This document shows, piece after piece, positions 23,983 through 31,946 of a stretch of DNA of 64,000 bases; the stretch's first letter is position 1, and every line of letters starts with the position of its first letter. The DNA is from CAIOGI01 sp964561875 (GTDB taxonomy: Bacteria > Patescibacteriota > Minisyncoccia > Phycocordibacterales > PALSA-1337): the NCBI GenBank assembly GCA_964561875.1, contig CAZLQL010000001.1, forward strand, positions 56,880-120,879, given 5' to 3'. Made by a program: the position numbers and the translations under genes. The notes under the pieces are model-generated. The model was given only the letters and a program-made list of their open reading frames with translations, was not told the origin of the DNA and did not search any database.

Positions 23983-24777
23983 ATGGAAAATACAAAAAAT
24001 AATTTGTGGAAAATAGGTCTAGTTGTCGGTGTTTTATTATCACTTTTCCTACTAACAATATCTATCAAAGAAATCAAATCTATAGCTTATGTAGGTAAGG
24101 CTGAATCTTATACAAATATAATATCAGTAACAGGTACAGGTGAAGTAATATCTATACCCGATATTGCCACAGTATCATTTTCAGTTACTGAGAACGCAAA
24201 GGTGATAAGTGATGTTCAAGCAAGAGCTTCAGAAAAAATAAATAAAGTCATAGCTTCACTTAAACAAAATGGTATTGAAGAGAAGGATATAAAAACTACT
24301 TCATATTCTATAAATCCACACTATGACTATATACAAGGGGAGTGTAATCAGTTCGTCTGTCCTCCAGGAAAGTCTGTTTTGTCTGGTTATGATGTTAGTC
24401 AGAGTGTAGAAGTTAAAATACGTGATCTAAAGAATGCTGGCAAAATACTTGAAACAATAGGTTCGTTGAATGTTCAAAGTGTAGGAGGTCTTTCATTTAC
24501 AATAGATGATATAAATAAAGTGAAGGCACAAGCAAGAGATAAGGCTATAGAATCTGCTCAGGCAAAAGCAAAAGAATTATCAAAGAAACTTGGAGTAAGA
24601 CTAGTAAGAATAACAAGTTTCTATGATTCAAGTGAAGAACAATATTATTCAAGAGAAGGGTTGGTTGCTGATGGTTACTCTGCAACTCCATCTGTAAAAA
24701 TGAATGTATCACCTCAGATCCCTCAAGGTGAGCAGAAGGTTACAGCAAGAATAAATATTAGTTATGAAATAAGGTAG
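23983..24777 (+). CDS. SIMPL (DUF541) domain protein
   Basis: 264 residues with an N-terminal anchor (about 9-28) and a SIMPL domain: ISVTGTGEVISIPDIATVSFSV, SVEVKIRDLKNAGKILE, and KAIESAQAKAKELSKKLG. Located outside the membrane. The family is widespread, with reported links to oxidative-stress tolerance and signalling, but molecular function is not settled. The CNQFVC pair in the middle could form a disulfide made by the nearby DsbA/VKOR. Confidence 0.88.
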   Translation: MENTKNNLWKIGLVVGVLLSLFLLTISIKEIKSIAYVGKAESYTNIISVTGTGEVISIPDIATVSFSVTENAKVISDVQARASEKINKVIASLKQNGIEEKDIKTTSYSINPHYDYIQGECNQFVCPPGKSVLSGYDVSQSVEVKIRDLKNAGKILETIGSLNVQSVGGLSFTIDDINKVKAQARDKAIESAQAKAKELSKKLGVRLVRITSFYDSSEEQYYSREGLVADGYSATPSVKMNVSPQIPQGEQKVTARINISYEIR

Positions 24778-24810
24778 TTAGGAAATATTTATTTAAATAG
24801 ATAAAAACAA

Positions 24811-24836
24811 AAAATAGCCCTAGGGCTATTTTTTGT
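24811..24836. terminator. Symmetric bidirectional terminator
   Basis: AAAAAATAGCCC/GGGCTATTTTTT is a near-perfect palindrome with A- and T-runs on both sides. It ends the SIMPL transcript and insulates secE. Confidence 0.88.
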
Positions 24837-24839
24837 TTA

Positions 24840-24868
24840 TTGACAATAATCCCAATTAGGAATATAGT
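24840..24868 (+). promoter_or_regulatory. Consensus promoter of secE-nusG-rplK
   Basis: TTGACA (24840-24845), 17-base spacer, TATAGT (24863-24868). Predicted start near 24875, giving a leader of about 35 bases that contains a terminator-like hairpin. Confidence 0.85.
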
Positions 24869-24878
24869 ATACATATAT

Positions 24879-24896
24879 CCCCTGGAGGGGTTTTTT
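24879..24896 (+). promoter_or_regulatory. Leader hairpin with U-tract before secE (possible attenuator)
   Basis: CCCC-TGGA-GGGG followed by six Ts, only a few bases into the transcript. It has the form of a small intrinsic terminator between the promoter and secE, so it may attenuate the operon; the alternative is a stabilising 5' hairpin. Confidence 0.5.
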
Positions 24897-24909
24897 AATA
24901 GAAAAATAT

Positions 24910-25086
24910 ATGAAAATTGGAGAATATATAACAGAAACAAAAGCAGAAATGTCACACGTTAGTTGGCCAACAAAGAAGCAGGCTATATCTTATACAGTTA
25001 TGGTTGTTCTTGTTGCTGTAGTTACATCATTATTACTAGGTTTTTTTGACTATATATTCGGAAGACTATTAACCCTCCTTTTCTAA
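24910..25086 (+). CDS. secE: Protein translocase subunit SecE
   Basis: 58 residues: MKIGEYITETKAEMSHVSWP with the conserved amphipathic helix and VSWPT motif, then one transmembrane helix (about 30-50). SecE is the essential clamp of the SecYEG channel. The order secE-nusG-rplK is the classical bacterial one. Start ATG 24910 fits the family length; no SD is visible. Confidence 0.93.
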   Translation: MKIGEYITETKAEMSHVSWPTKKQAISYTVMVVLVAVVTSLLLGFFDYIFGRLLTLLF

Positions 25087-25104
25087 TAGTTTAATAAAAA
25101 TCAT

Positions 25105-25650
25105 ATGAATAAACAGCAAAATGATGGTCAAAGAAATTGGTATGCTATACATACCTATGCAGGATATGAAAATGCAGTTGCCCGTAATCTAAAGCAACGT
25201 ATAGAATCTTTGGGTATGGAAAATAACATATTCAATGTTATTGTTCCTACTGAAAAAAAGATAAAAATAAAAGCAGGAAAGAGAGTTGAAGAAGAAGAAA
25301 AAATATATCCTGGTTACGTTCTAGTAGAAATGATAGTAACAGATGATTCATGGTTCGTTGTTAGAAATACTCCTAGAGTTACAGGTTTCGTAGGATCAGG
25401 AATTGTACCAGTTCCACTAGAAAAGAAAGAAGTTGATTTACTATTTAGTAGAATGAATAAGGAAGAGATAAAACATACTATAGATCTAGCTGTAGATGAT
25501 GTTGTAAAGATCACTGATGGTCCTTTCAAAGATCTAGAAGGTAAAATAAGTGGTGTTGATGACAATAGAGGAAAGGTTAAAGTCTTGGTTTCAATGTTCG
25601 GTCGAGAAACACCAGTTGAACTTGATTTTTTGCAAGTTAAGAAGATTTAA
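25105..25650 (+). CDS. nusG: Transcription elongation factor NusG
   Basis: 181 residues with NWYAIHTYAGYENAVARNL, the NGN core PGYVLVEM and NTPRVTGFVG, and a C-terminal KOW domain (DGPFKDLEGKISGVDDNRGKVKV). It links RNA polymerase to Rho or to the ribosome. Follows secE by 18 bases. Confidence 0.97.
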   Translation: MNKQQNDGQRNWYAIHTYAGYENAVARNLKQRIESLGMENNIFNVIVPTEKKIKIKAGKRVEEEEKIYPGYVLVEMIVTDDSWFVVRNTPRVTGFVGSGIVPVPLEKKEVDLLFSRMNKEEIKHTIDLAVDDVVKITDGPFKDLEGKISGVDDNRGKVKVLVSMFGRETPVELDFLQVKKI

Positions 25651-25688
25651 GGTAATGTAGTATTTACGAAAGAAATAACATAAAAAAC

Positions 25689-26114
25689 ATGGCAAAGAAG
25701 ATAATAAAAAAGGTAAAGGTAAGTGCTCCAGCAGGAAAGGCAACTCCAGCTCCACCACTAGGTCCTACATTGGGTCAGGCAGGGGTTAATATTGGTGATT
25801 TCACAAAGAAATTCAACGATGCTACAAAAGGTATGATGGGGGACATAGTTCCGGTTGTGATCACAGTATATGAAGACAGAACTTATGATTTTGTACTAAA
25901 GACTCCACCAGCTTCATCTCTTATTTTAAAAGCTGCAGGTGTAGAAAAGGGCGCAGGAAAACATGCAGTAAAGAAAGCTGGTACTATCACAAGAGCTCAA
26001 GTAAAGGCTATAGCAGAAAAGAAAATGCCTGATCTAAATGCAAATACGATAGAAGGTGCCATGAAGATAATAGAGGGTTCATGCAGATCACTAGGTATAG
26101 AAGTTAAGGGATAA
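25689..26114 (+). CDS. rplK: Ribosomal protein L11
   Basis: 141 residues, standard L11: KVSAPAGKATPAPPLGPTLGQ (N-terminal domain), FVLKTPPASSLILKAAG and the C-terminal rRNA-binding GTITRAQVKAIAEKKMPDL. rplA (L1), which normally follows, is absent: a terminator and then an unrelated gene come next. Confidence 0.97.
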   Translation: MAKKIIKKVKVSAPAGKATPAPPLGPTLGQAGVNIGDFTKKFNDATKGMMGDIVPVVITVYEDRTYDFVLKTPPASSLILKAAGVEKGAGKHAVKKAGTITRAQVKAIAEKKMPDLNANTIEGAMKIIEGSCRSLGIEVKG

Positions 26115-26133
26115 TATAAATAAAATATAAAAA

Positions 26134-26159
26134 GAGCAGGAACAAGGCCTGCTTTTTTT
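26134..26159 (+). terminator. Terminator after rplK
   Basis: GCAGG/CCTGC stem with a 7-base loop and seven Ts. It lies where rplA would be expected. Confidence 0.85.
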
Positions 26160-26274
26160 ATTGCCCAAAATGATATTGTATTGTAGTGTATATTTCAGAA
26201 TAGTTGCCGAACTGTTTCGAATTACATGAAGTATTTCCCTAGATCGAAAGTCTTTGGAAATGGGCTGAAACCCC

Positions 26275-26994
26275 ATGGATTCAAAAAAGGCATTAAAAGT
26301 GAATAAAAAAGAATCATCCGCAAACAAAACGTCCTACATTGACTTGGTTCCTGAAGCTTTTCTCAAAGCTTGGGAAACTAAAAATTGTTCAAGTTGGAGT
26401 TTGAAAAAGGTACAGAGGGATGTGGATAGATCGGTAGGTGAGATAAAGGTATACGGTAAATTGAATAAAATACTATATATTTGTGTAAGTATTTTACTCA
26501 TGATAGTTTGCTACATCTTCAAGAATCAGGTTTTGATAGGAAAACCTGCCGACCTTCTTGCACTTGCCTTCGTCCTAGTGTTTATATTTGCAGTATTTTA
26601 CCAAATCAATTCAGACATTTACGAAAAGGTTAGTTCTCTTGAATTTAGGTTACGTAATGACAGGTCATGGATTGACTCTTTCAATGAGTATGTAAAGTCA
26701 TTACTAGTAAATGATAAGTGTGATCCATTTAATTCATTAATTCCAGATTGTATGCTTGCTAGAATGGTTAATATGGCTCAACGAGTTTTACGTCTTGAGG
26801 ATAGGGTAAAAGATACTAGGATTAATATGCATGTTAACCCTGTTGCATTAAAGCTTGTCATTGAAGAGCTTATGGTATCGAGAACAAGACTCGATACTAT
26901 CGTCAAGAAACTAGGACTTTTGTCAGAATATTTTGGCGATGCTTCTGATTTGTCTGCTGTTTATCGGAATGCCAAGAAAGCAATTGGTAAGTAA
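26275..26994 (+). CDS. Orphan membrane protein with two helices
   Basis: 239 residues: soluble N-terminal part (1-65), two hydrophobic helices (about 66-85 and 94-112; ILYICVSILLMIVCYIF and LLALAFVLVFIFAVFY), then a long soluble C-terminal helical part. Not recognised. No close SD is visible. It stands alone between terminators, inserted after rplK. Confidence 0.6.
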   Translation: MDSKKALKVNKKESSANKTSYIDLVPEAFLKAWETKNCSSWSLKKVQRDVDRSVGEIKVYGKLNKILYICVSILLMIVCYIFKNQVLIGKPADLLALAFVLVFIFAVFYQINSDIYEKVSSLEFRLRNDRSWIDSFNEYVKSLLVNDKCDPFNSLIPDCMLARMVNMAQRVLRLEDRVKDTRINMHVNPVALKLVIEELMVSRTRLDTIVKKLGLLSEYFGDASDLSAVYRNAKKAIGK

Positions 26995-27032
26995 TTCAAA
27001 AGAGAAATAGAAAGAAATATACATTGATCAAG

Positions 27033-27063
27033 AGACCCTGGCACGCATGCTCGGGTCTTTTTT
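27033..27063 (+). terminator. Terminator after the two-helix orphan
   Basis: AGACCC/GGGTCT stem with a 14-base loop and six or more Ts. Confidence 0.85.
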
Positions 27064-27064
27064 A

Positions 27065-27592
27065 TCAATCCTTCATTTTCTGTGTTCCTGAATAATTCAC
27101 TTTATATTCTAGCAATAAACTTCCTGCACTCTCTGATTGAACTGAACTCACTAGTTCTAAATGAAATAGCATATCATCATCAAATAACTTTAATCCTTTT
27201 CCAAATAATACAGGCTCTATTGTTAAATATATAGTATCTACCAATCTAGCTTTCATAAACATAGTATATATGTGTGTTCCTCCACATATTGCAACCTCTT
27301 TATAACCCTCAGATTCGAGTTTTGATAAAAGTGTAGCTGGATCGTCATTTGTCATTCTTGCACCTTCATTACTAAAATCTTGTTTACGAGAATAAACTAT
27401 ATTTACTCTTTCTTTGAGTGGTCTTCCAAGTGTTTTCCAAGTATGAGAACCCATAACTATAACTCCAGCTTTCTTTGTTAACTCTACAAAACGCTTTTTA
27501 TCTGCTTTACTTGTCCACATAGCAGGGTGGTGTTCGTCTTTGGCAATAAAGCCATCTAGAGTAGTCGCAGCGATGATGAAGCACTTGATCAT
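27065..27592 (-). CDS. Dihydrofolate reductase-like protein
   Basis: 175 residues: MIKCFIIAATTLDGFIAKDE start, GVIVMGSHTWKTLGRPL (NADPH-binding), VAICGGTHIYTMFMKARLVDTIYLT and a typical EPVLFGKG end. This is the DHFR/RibD C-terminal fold. Position opposite a dCMP deaminase, dUTPase and ThyA supports reduction of dihydrofolate made by ThyA; a RibD-type role is the alternative. Confidence 0.82.
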   Translation of the reverse strand: MIKCFIIAATTLDGFIAKDEHHPAMWTSKADKKRFVELTKKAGVIVMGSHTWKTLGRPLKERVNIVYSRKQDFSNEGARMTNDDPATLLSKLESEGYKEVAICGGTHIYTMFMKARLVDTIYLTIEPVLFGKGLKLFDDDMLFHLELVSSVQSESAGSLLLEYKVNYSGTQKMKD

Positions 27593-27631
27593 AAGTATTA
27601 ATATTATATACTTCCAATATAAATAAAGGAA

Positions 27632-28186
27632 ATGAAAAAAAAGACAAATAAGAAAATATTATTAACTGAAAGTAAGAAAGAGCAGATTCCTAAAGATAAA
27701 ATTGAAAAATATAAAAGACCAAGTTGGGATGAATATTTTTTAGGTATTATGCATATGGTTGGAACAAGAGGTACTTGTGACAGAGGAAGATCGGGATGTG
27801 TGATCGTAAAAAATAAAAGAATTTTGAGTACGGGATATGTTGGTTCGGCAATAGGAGTACCACATTGCGATGAGGTTGGACATGAAATGCATCAGGTAAT
27901 AAATGACGATGGTCATGTATCACAACATTGTATAAGAACAATTCATGCAGAAACAAATGCAATAGCTCATTCTGCTAGAGTAGGAATTGCTCTAGATGGA
28001 GCGACACTATACTGTAAAATGACCCCTTGCTATGTATGTGCAAAAACGATAATAAATTCAGGAATAATAAGAGTGGTTGCCGCAAAAGATTATCATGTTA
28101 GTGGTAAAACAAAAGAATTATTTAAACAATGTGGTGTAGCTCTGGATATCATTGATAATAATTTTGAACAATATAAAAATCAATAG
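27632..28186 (+). CDS. dCMP deaminase
   Basis: 184 residues with zinc-site HAETNAIAHSA (His and catalytic Glu) and TPCYVCAKTIINSGI (PCxxC). RGTCDRGRSGCVIV resembles the allosteric and structural part of deoxycytidylate deaminases. It converts dCMP to dUMP, feeding thymidylate synthase. Directly followed by dut, one base apart. Confidence 0.9.
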   Translation: MKKKTNKKILLTESKKEQIPKDKIEKYKRPSWDEYFLGIMHMVGTRGTCDRGRSGCVIVKNKRILSTGYVGSAIGVPHCDEVGHEMHQVINDDGHVSQHCIRTIHAETNAIAHSARVGIALDGATLYCKMTPCYVCAKTIINSGIIRVVAAKDYHVSGKTKELFKQCGVALDIIDNNFEQYKNQ

Positions 28187-28187
28187 A

Positions 28188-28610
28188 ATGGAAATAAAGA
28201 TAAAGAAAATAAGAGACAGTGCTATTATTCCGGAGTATGCCAATTATGGCGATGCTGGTATGGATCTATATACAGTTGAGTCATTTGATCTTGAGCCTAT
28301 GGAAAGAAAAACTATTCCTTTAGGTTTTGCTATCGAAATTCCTCATGGTTATGCTGGACTTATATGGGATAAAAGTGGTCTCTCTCATAAATATGGAATA
28401 AAAACTTTCGGTGGGGTTATTGATTCTAGTTATAGAGGGGAATGGCATGTTGGTGTCATGAATTTATCGAATAGATTTTTTAGATTTGAAAAAGGTCAAA
28501 AAGTTGCTCAGCTGTTAATTCAAAAGATTGAGATTGTAAAATTTAAAGAATCAAAAACCCTTTCGAACACTGAACGTGGTCAAAAGGGTTTTGGTAGTAG
28601 TGGTAAATAA
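28188..28610 (+). CDS. dut: dUTP pyrophosphatase
   Basis: 140 residues from ATG 28188, after the deaminase stop. Five dUTPase motifs visible: YGDAGMDLYT (1), WDKSGLSHKYG (2), GGVIDSSYRGEW (3, catalytic Asp), KGQKVAQLLIQK (4) and ERGQKGFGSSGK (5). It removes dUTP and supplies dUMP. Confidence 0.95.
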   Translation: MEIKIKKIRDSAIIPEYANYGDAGMDLYTVESFDLEPMERKTIPLGFAIEIPHGYAGLIWDKSGLSHKYGIKTFGGVIDSSYRGEWHVGVMNLSNRFFRFEKGQKVAQLLIQKIEIVKFKESKTLSNTERGQKGFGSSGK

Positions 28611-28620
28611 AACTGTAGCA

Positions 28621-29556
28621 CTACACAGCGATCGGAGCCTTGATGGGTGGATGAGGGTCGTACCCAACAAGTTTAAAGTCCTCAAACTTGAAATCCTCGA
28701 TTTCTTTTTGATCCCCGTTGATTACCAAGTTTGGAGATGATCGAGGTTCACGAGCAAGTTGTTCTTGAGCTTGAGAAAAATGATTGCTGTAGAGGTGTGT
28801 ATCACCACCAGTCCATACAAACTCTCCAGGCTTTAGTCCTGCTATTTTTGCGAACATTAGTGTCAAAAGAGCGTAAGATGCAATATTGAAGGGTACACCC
28901 AAGAAGAAGTCGCAACTTCGTTGATAAAGATGGCAAGATAACTCTCCATTCGCCACATAGAACTGAAATAAGCAGTGACAGGGTGGTAGAGCAGACTTTG
29001 CCATTTCTTCTATATCAGCAGGATTCCATGCTGTAACAATCATTCTTCTTGAATCAGGAGATTTCCGAATCTGTGATATCACGTCTGCGATCTGATCAAT
29101 CTCTCTACCATCAGGAGTTCTCCAGTGTCTCCATTGATATCCATATACAGGACCAAGGTTGCCCCATTGATTAGCAAAATCTGCATCACTTTTTATTTTA
29201 GTTGCAAATTCTTTTATACCGTCTTTCCATTCAGTTGTCGAAGAATGTGGTACTGTTAATCCACTCGCAATGAGATAGGCTTTGTATGGCCATTCATTCC
29301 AGATGTTCACTCCGTTCTGAACAAGGTAACGAATATTCGTATCACCACGAAGAAACCAGATGAGTTCGTGTAAGATGAGATCAAACCCTACTTTTTTTGT
29401 TGTGAGTAATGGGAAACTCTCTCTTAGATCAAAACGCATTTGTGTACCAAACAAGCTCCTTGTTCCGGTACCAGTTCGATCTGTTTTTGTTACACCTTCA
29501 TCTAGAATTCTTCTCATTAATTCCAGATATTCAACGTCAGCATGTTTTGTTTTCAT
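28621..29556 (-). CDS. thyA: Thymidylate synthase ThyA
   Basis: 311 residues. DRTGTGTRSLFGTQMRFDL at the N-terminus, catalytic Cys193 in LPPCHCLFQFYV, RSCDFFLGVPFNIASYALL, and the C-terminal PHPPIKAPIAV. Methylene-folate-dependent synthesis of dTMP. Convergent with dut, divergent from tmk, within a complete dTTP module. Confidence 0.97.
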   Translation of the reverse strand: MKTKHADVEYLELMRRILDEGVTKTDRTGTGTRSLFGTQMRFDLRESFPLLTTKKVGFDLILHELIWFLRGDTNIRYLVQNGVNIWNEWPYKAYLIASGLTVPHSSTTEWKDGIKEFATKIKSDADFANQWGNLGPVYGYQWRHWRTPDGREIDQIADVISQIRKSPDSRRMIVTAWNPADIEEMAKSALPPCHCLFQFYVANGELSCHLYQRSCDFFLGVPFNIASYALLTLMFAKIAGLKPGEFVWTGGDTHLYSNHFSQAQEQLAREPRSSPNLVINGDQKEIEDFKFEDFKLVGYDPHPPIKAPIAV

Positions 29557-29599
29557 GAATCAATTTTACATCTTGTATTGTTTTTTACAATGTATTCTG

Positions 29600-29627
29600 T
29601 TGACATTTGTACACCTTCATATACGAT
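29600..29627 (+). promoter_or_regulatory. Promoter of tmk
   Basis: TTGACA (29600-29605), 16-base spacer, TACGAT (29622-29627). About 30 bases of A-rich leader follow before the ATG. Confidence 0.65.
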
Positions 29628-29663
29628 AAGTCAAAGAAGTAAAATAAAATTATAAATAAAAAA

Positions 29664-30359
29664 ATGAAATCGAAAAAAGGGAAAAGGTGTCCACTTATCG
29701 TAATAGATGGTGCTGATGGTTCTGGAAAAGGAACACAAGTTGCTTTGCTTGTAGAAAAACTCAGATCAGAAGGATATAAAGTTGCCCTATTTGATTTTCC
29801 GATGTACGAGACACATTTCGGCAAAATAGTGGGAAGGGCACTAAAGGGAGAGTTCGGAGATTTTTTGAAACTTAATCCATATATAGGCTCAATGCCTTAC
29901 ACTCTAGATCGTGTGGCTGCAAAGCCTCTACTTGATCTAGCTCTTTTACATTATGATTTTGTAATTTGTAACAGATACACCCCTAGCAATATTGCTTATC
30001 AATCTGCAAAGCTTTCAGGAAAGAAAGCTGTAGATTTTATAGAACACATGGAAAAGTCTGAATACGATGTATTGGGATTACCAAGGCCAGATTTGATCCT
30101 ATATCTCAGTGTTGCAACTTCAATATCTTTTAGATTGATAGAAGAAAAAAATAAGAGGGAATATCTAGGAAAAAAAGGAAGTCGAGATATGCTCGAAGCA
30201 AACCTCGAGTATCAAAGAAGGGTATCTCAACAGTACAAGAAACTCGCCGAAAGAGACCCAAAATCATGGAGGGTTATAAATTGTATGGATGGAAAAAGAC
30301 TTATGAACAGGGAAGAAATAGCAAGCATTATTTTCTCTGCTTTGGATCATCTATTTTAA
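29664..30359 (+). CDS. tmk: Thymidylate kinase-like protein
   Basis: 231 residues: P-loop DGADGSGKGTQ (residues 15-25), VALFDFPMYET, YTLDRVAAKPLLD, the NRYTPSNIAYQ segment and a LID region (LIEEKNKREYLGKKGS). It converts dTMP to dTDP. Slightly longer than typical and closer to archaeal/eukaryotic forms in the DRVAAKP part. It completes the pathway dCMP-dUMP-dTMP-dTDP in this window. Confidence 0.88.
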   Translation: MKSKKGKRCPLIVIDGADGSGKGTQVALLVEKLRSEGYKVALFDFPMYETHFGKIVGRALKGEFGDFLKLNPYIGSMPYTLDRVAAKPLLDLALLHYDFVICNRYTPSNIAYQSAKLSGKKAVDFIEHMEKSEYDVLGLPRPDLILYLSVATSISFRLIEEKNKREYLGKKGSRDMLEANLEYQRRVSQQYKKLAERDPKSWRVINCMDGKRLMNREEIASIIFSALDHLF

Positions 30360-30420
30360 ATCATAACCTATTTTGATCTAAGTAAATGGATATTATTTAC
30401 TTACATATTTTTTATCAAAT

Positions 30421-30452
30421 AAAGGCCACATTGTAGTGGCCTTTTACTTTTT
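30421..30452 (+). terminator. Terminator after tmk
   Basis: AAAGGCCAC/GTGGCCTTT perfect 9-bp stem, loop ATTGTA, then T-rich tail. Confidence 0.88.
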
Positions 30453-30496
30453 TTATACAGTGATACACTTTAACTATTATTATTTAATATATACCT

Positions 30497-31699
30497 ATGA
30501 AAGACACAGAAATTAAAAAACTGATTGACGCTGAGACAAAAAGACAAAAGAGAGTAATAAACCTTATTCCTTCAGAAAACTATGTTTCAAAGGATGTTCT
30601 TACTGCACTAGGTTCTATTTTTGATAATAAATATGCAGAAGGTTATCCTCATGCTAGATATTATGGAGGTCAAGAAAATACAGATAAGTTAGAAGTATTG
30701 TGTCAGGATAGAGCACTAAAATTATTTAAATTAAATAGAAAAGATTGGCATATAAACGTTCAGCCACTTTCGGGAGCTCCAGCAAATCTAGCTGTGTACC
30801 TTGCTCTTGTACCACAAGGAGGAAAGATTATGGGTTTACCACTTTCATCTGGTGGTCACCTTTCTCATGGTCAAAAAGTTTCAATGACTGGAAAAGTCTG
30901 GCAACAAATACCTATTTCTATAAATGAAAAGACAGAAATGATTGATTACAAAAAAATGGAAGAGGATGCAAAAAGAGAAAAGCCAAATCTTATAGTTGTA
31001 GGTTTTACTGCTTACCCAAGAATAGTAGATTTTAAGAAATGTAGAGAGATTGCTGATGTTTGTGGAGCTTATCTTATGGTAGATATGTCACATTTTGCTG
31101 GGCTAGTAGCAGGGGAGGCTTATCCAAGTCCATTTAAATATGCACATGTAGTAACCTCTACTACACATAAAACTTTAAGAGGTCCTAGGGCCGCTATTAT
31201 ATTTTCTAGAGAAGATAAAAAAGTAATAAATGAAAAGGGTAAAGAACAAACGATAGGTATGCTTATAGACAAAGCCATATTCCCTGGACTTCAAGGGGGT
31301 CCACATATGGGTCAGGTGGCTGGAGTTGCGGTAGCTCTAAAAGAAGCAAATACATCAAGTTTCAAAAAGTATGCAAAACAAATAATAAAGAATGCAAAGG
31401 TTCTTTCGGAAGAATTATCAAAAAGAGGTTGGAGAATAATATCAGGTGGAACAGACTCTCATCTAATACTTATGGATACATACATGGATGGAAAGGGTAT
31501 ACCTGGTAAGCTTGCTGAAGAGAAGTTGGAAAAAGGGGGAATTATAGTAAATAAAAATACAATTCCAGGTGACAAGAGATCTCCATTTGATCCATCAGGT
31601 ATACGTATGGGTACACCAGCCGAGACTACTCGCGGTGCAAAAGAGAAAGACTTCAAAAAGATTGCAGAGAAAATAGATAGTATACTCCGAAGTAAATAA
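30497..31699 (+). CDS. glyA: Serine hydroxymethyltransferase
   Basis: 400 residues. PLP lysine Lys225 in STTHKTLRGPRAA; substrate-site YAEGYPHARYYGG; VDMSHFAGLVAGEAYPSP; C-terminal GIRMGTPAETTRG. It makes glycine and methylene-THF, the one-carbon donor used by ThyA just upstream. Standard length (slightly short). Leader is A/T-rich with TATATA close to the ATG. Confidence 0.96.
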   Translation: MKDTEIKKLIDAETKRQKRVINLIPSENYVSKDVLTALGSIFDNKYAEGYPHARYYGGQENTDKLEVLCQDRALKLFKLNRKDWHINVQPLSGAPANLAVYLALVPQGGKIMGLPLSSGGHLSHGQKVSMTGKVWQQIPISINEKTEMIDYKKMEEDAKREKPNLIVVGFTAYPRIVDFKKCREIADVCGAYLMVDMSHFAGLVAGEAYPSPFKYAHVVTSTTHKTLRGPRAAIIFSREDKKVINEKGKEQTIGMLIDKAIFPGLQGGPHMGQVAGVAVALKEANTSSFKKYAKQIIKNAKVLSEELSKRGWRIISGGTDSHLILMDTYMDGKGIPGKLAEEKLEKGGIIVNKNTIPGDKRSPFDPSGIRMGTPAETTRGAKEKDFKKIAEKIDSILRSK

Positions 31700-31750
31700 A
31701 ATAGAAGATAAAAAGAAAATAAAATAGTAGATAAACCAATAGGTAAATTA

Positions 31751-31788
31751 GCAAACAAAAACCCCTCCTATGCATTGCAAAGGAGGGG
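31751..31788 (-). terminator. Minus-strand terminator without a known gene
   Basis: CCCCTCC/GGAGGGG stem; on the minus strand it is followed by TTTTTGTTTGC (plus-strand 31751-31761), whereas on the plus strand no T-run follows. It implies a minus-strand transcript from about 31789-31945. Confidence 0.65.
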
Positions 31789-31905
31789 GAAGTGTCCATA
31801 ATCCGCGATGACTGTATGGCTTGGACACTTTGCTGAGCTAATGGAGGAATATCAGCCAGCTTTTCTTGGAGGTCTATGGTAGTCCACTAATAATGTACCA
31901 CTAAC
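31789..31905 (-). ncRNA. Possible structured RNA or short-peptide region
   Basis: The 247 bases between glyA and argS contain no listed gene but have three hairpins: AAGTGTCC/GGACACTT, GCTGA/TCAGC and TAATGT/ACATTA, plus the minus-strand terminator. On the plus strand short frames exist: GTG 31793 (14 codons, right after AGGAGGGGGAA) and ATG 31809 (24 codons, MTVWLGHFAELMEEYQ). I cannot decide between a minus-strand RNA and plus-strand micro-peptides. Confidence 0.25.
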
Positions 31906-31946
31906 ATTATGAAAATGCAAGTTTTTGGTATATATTATGTATACAA

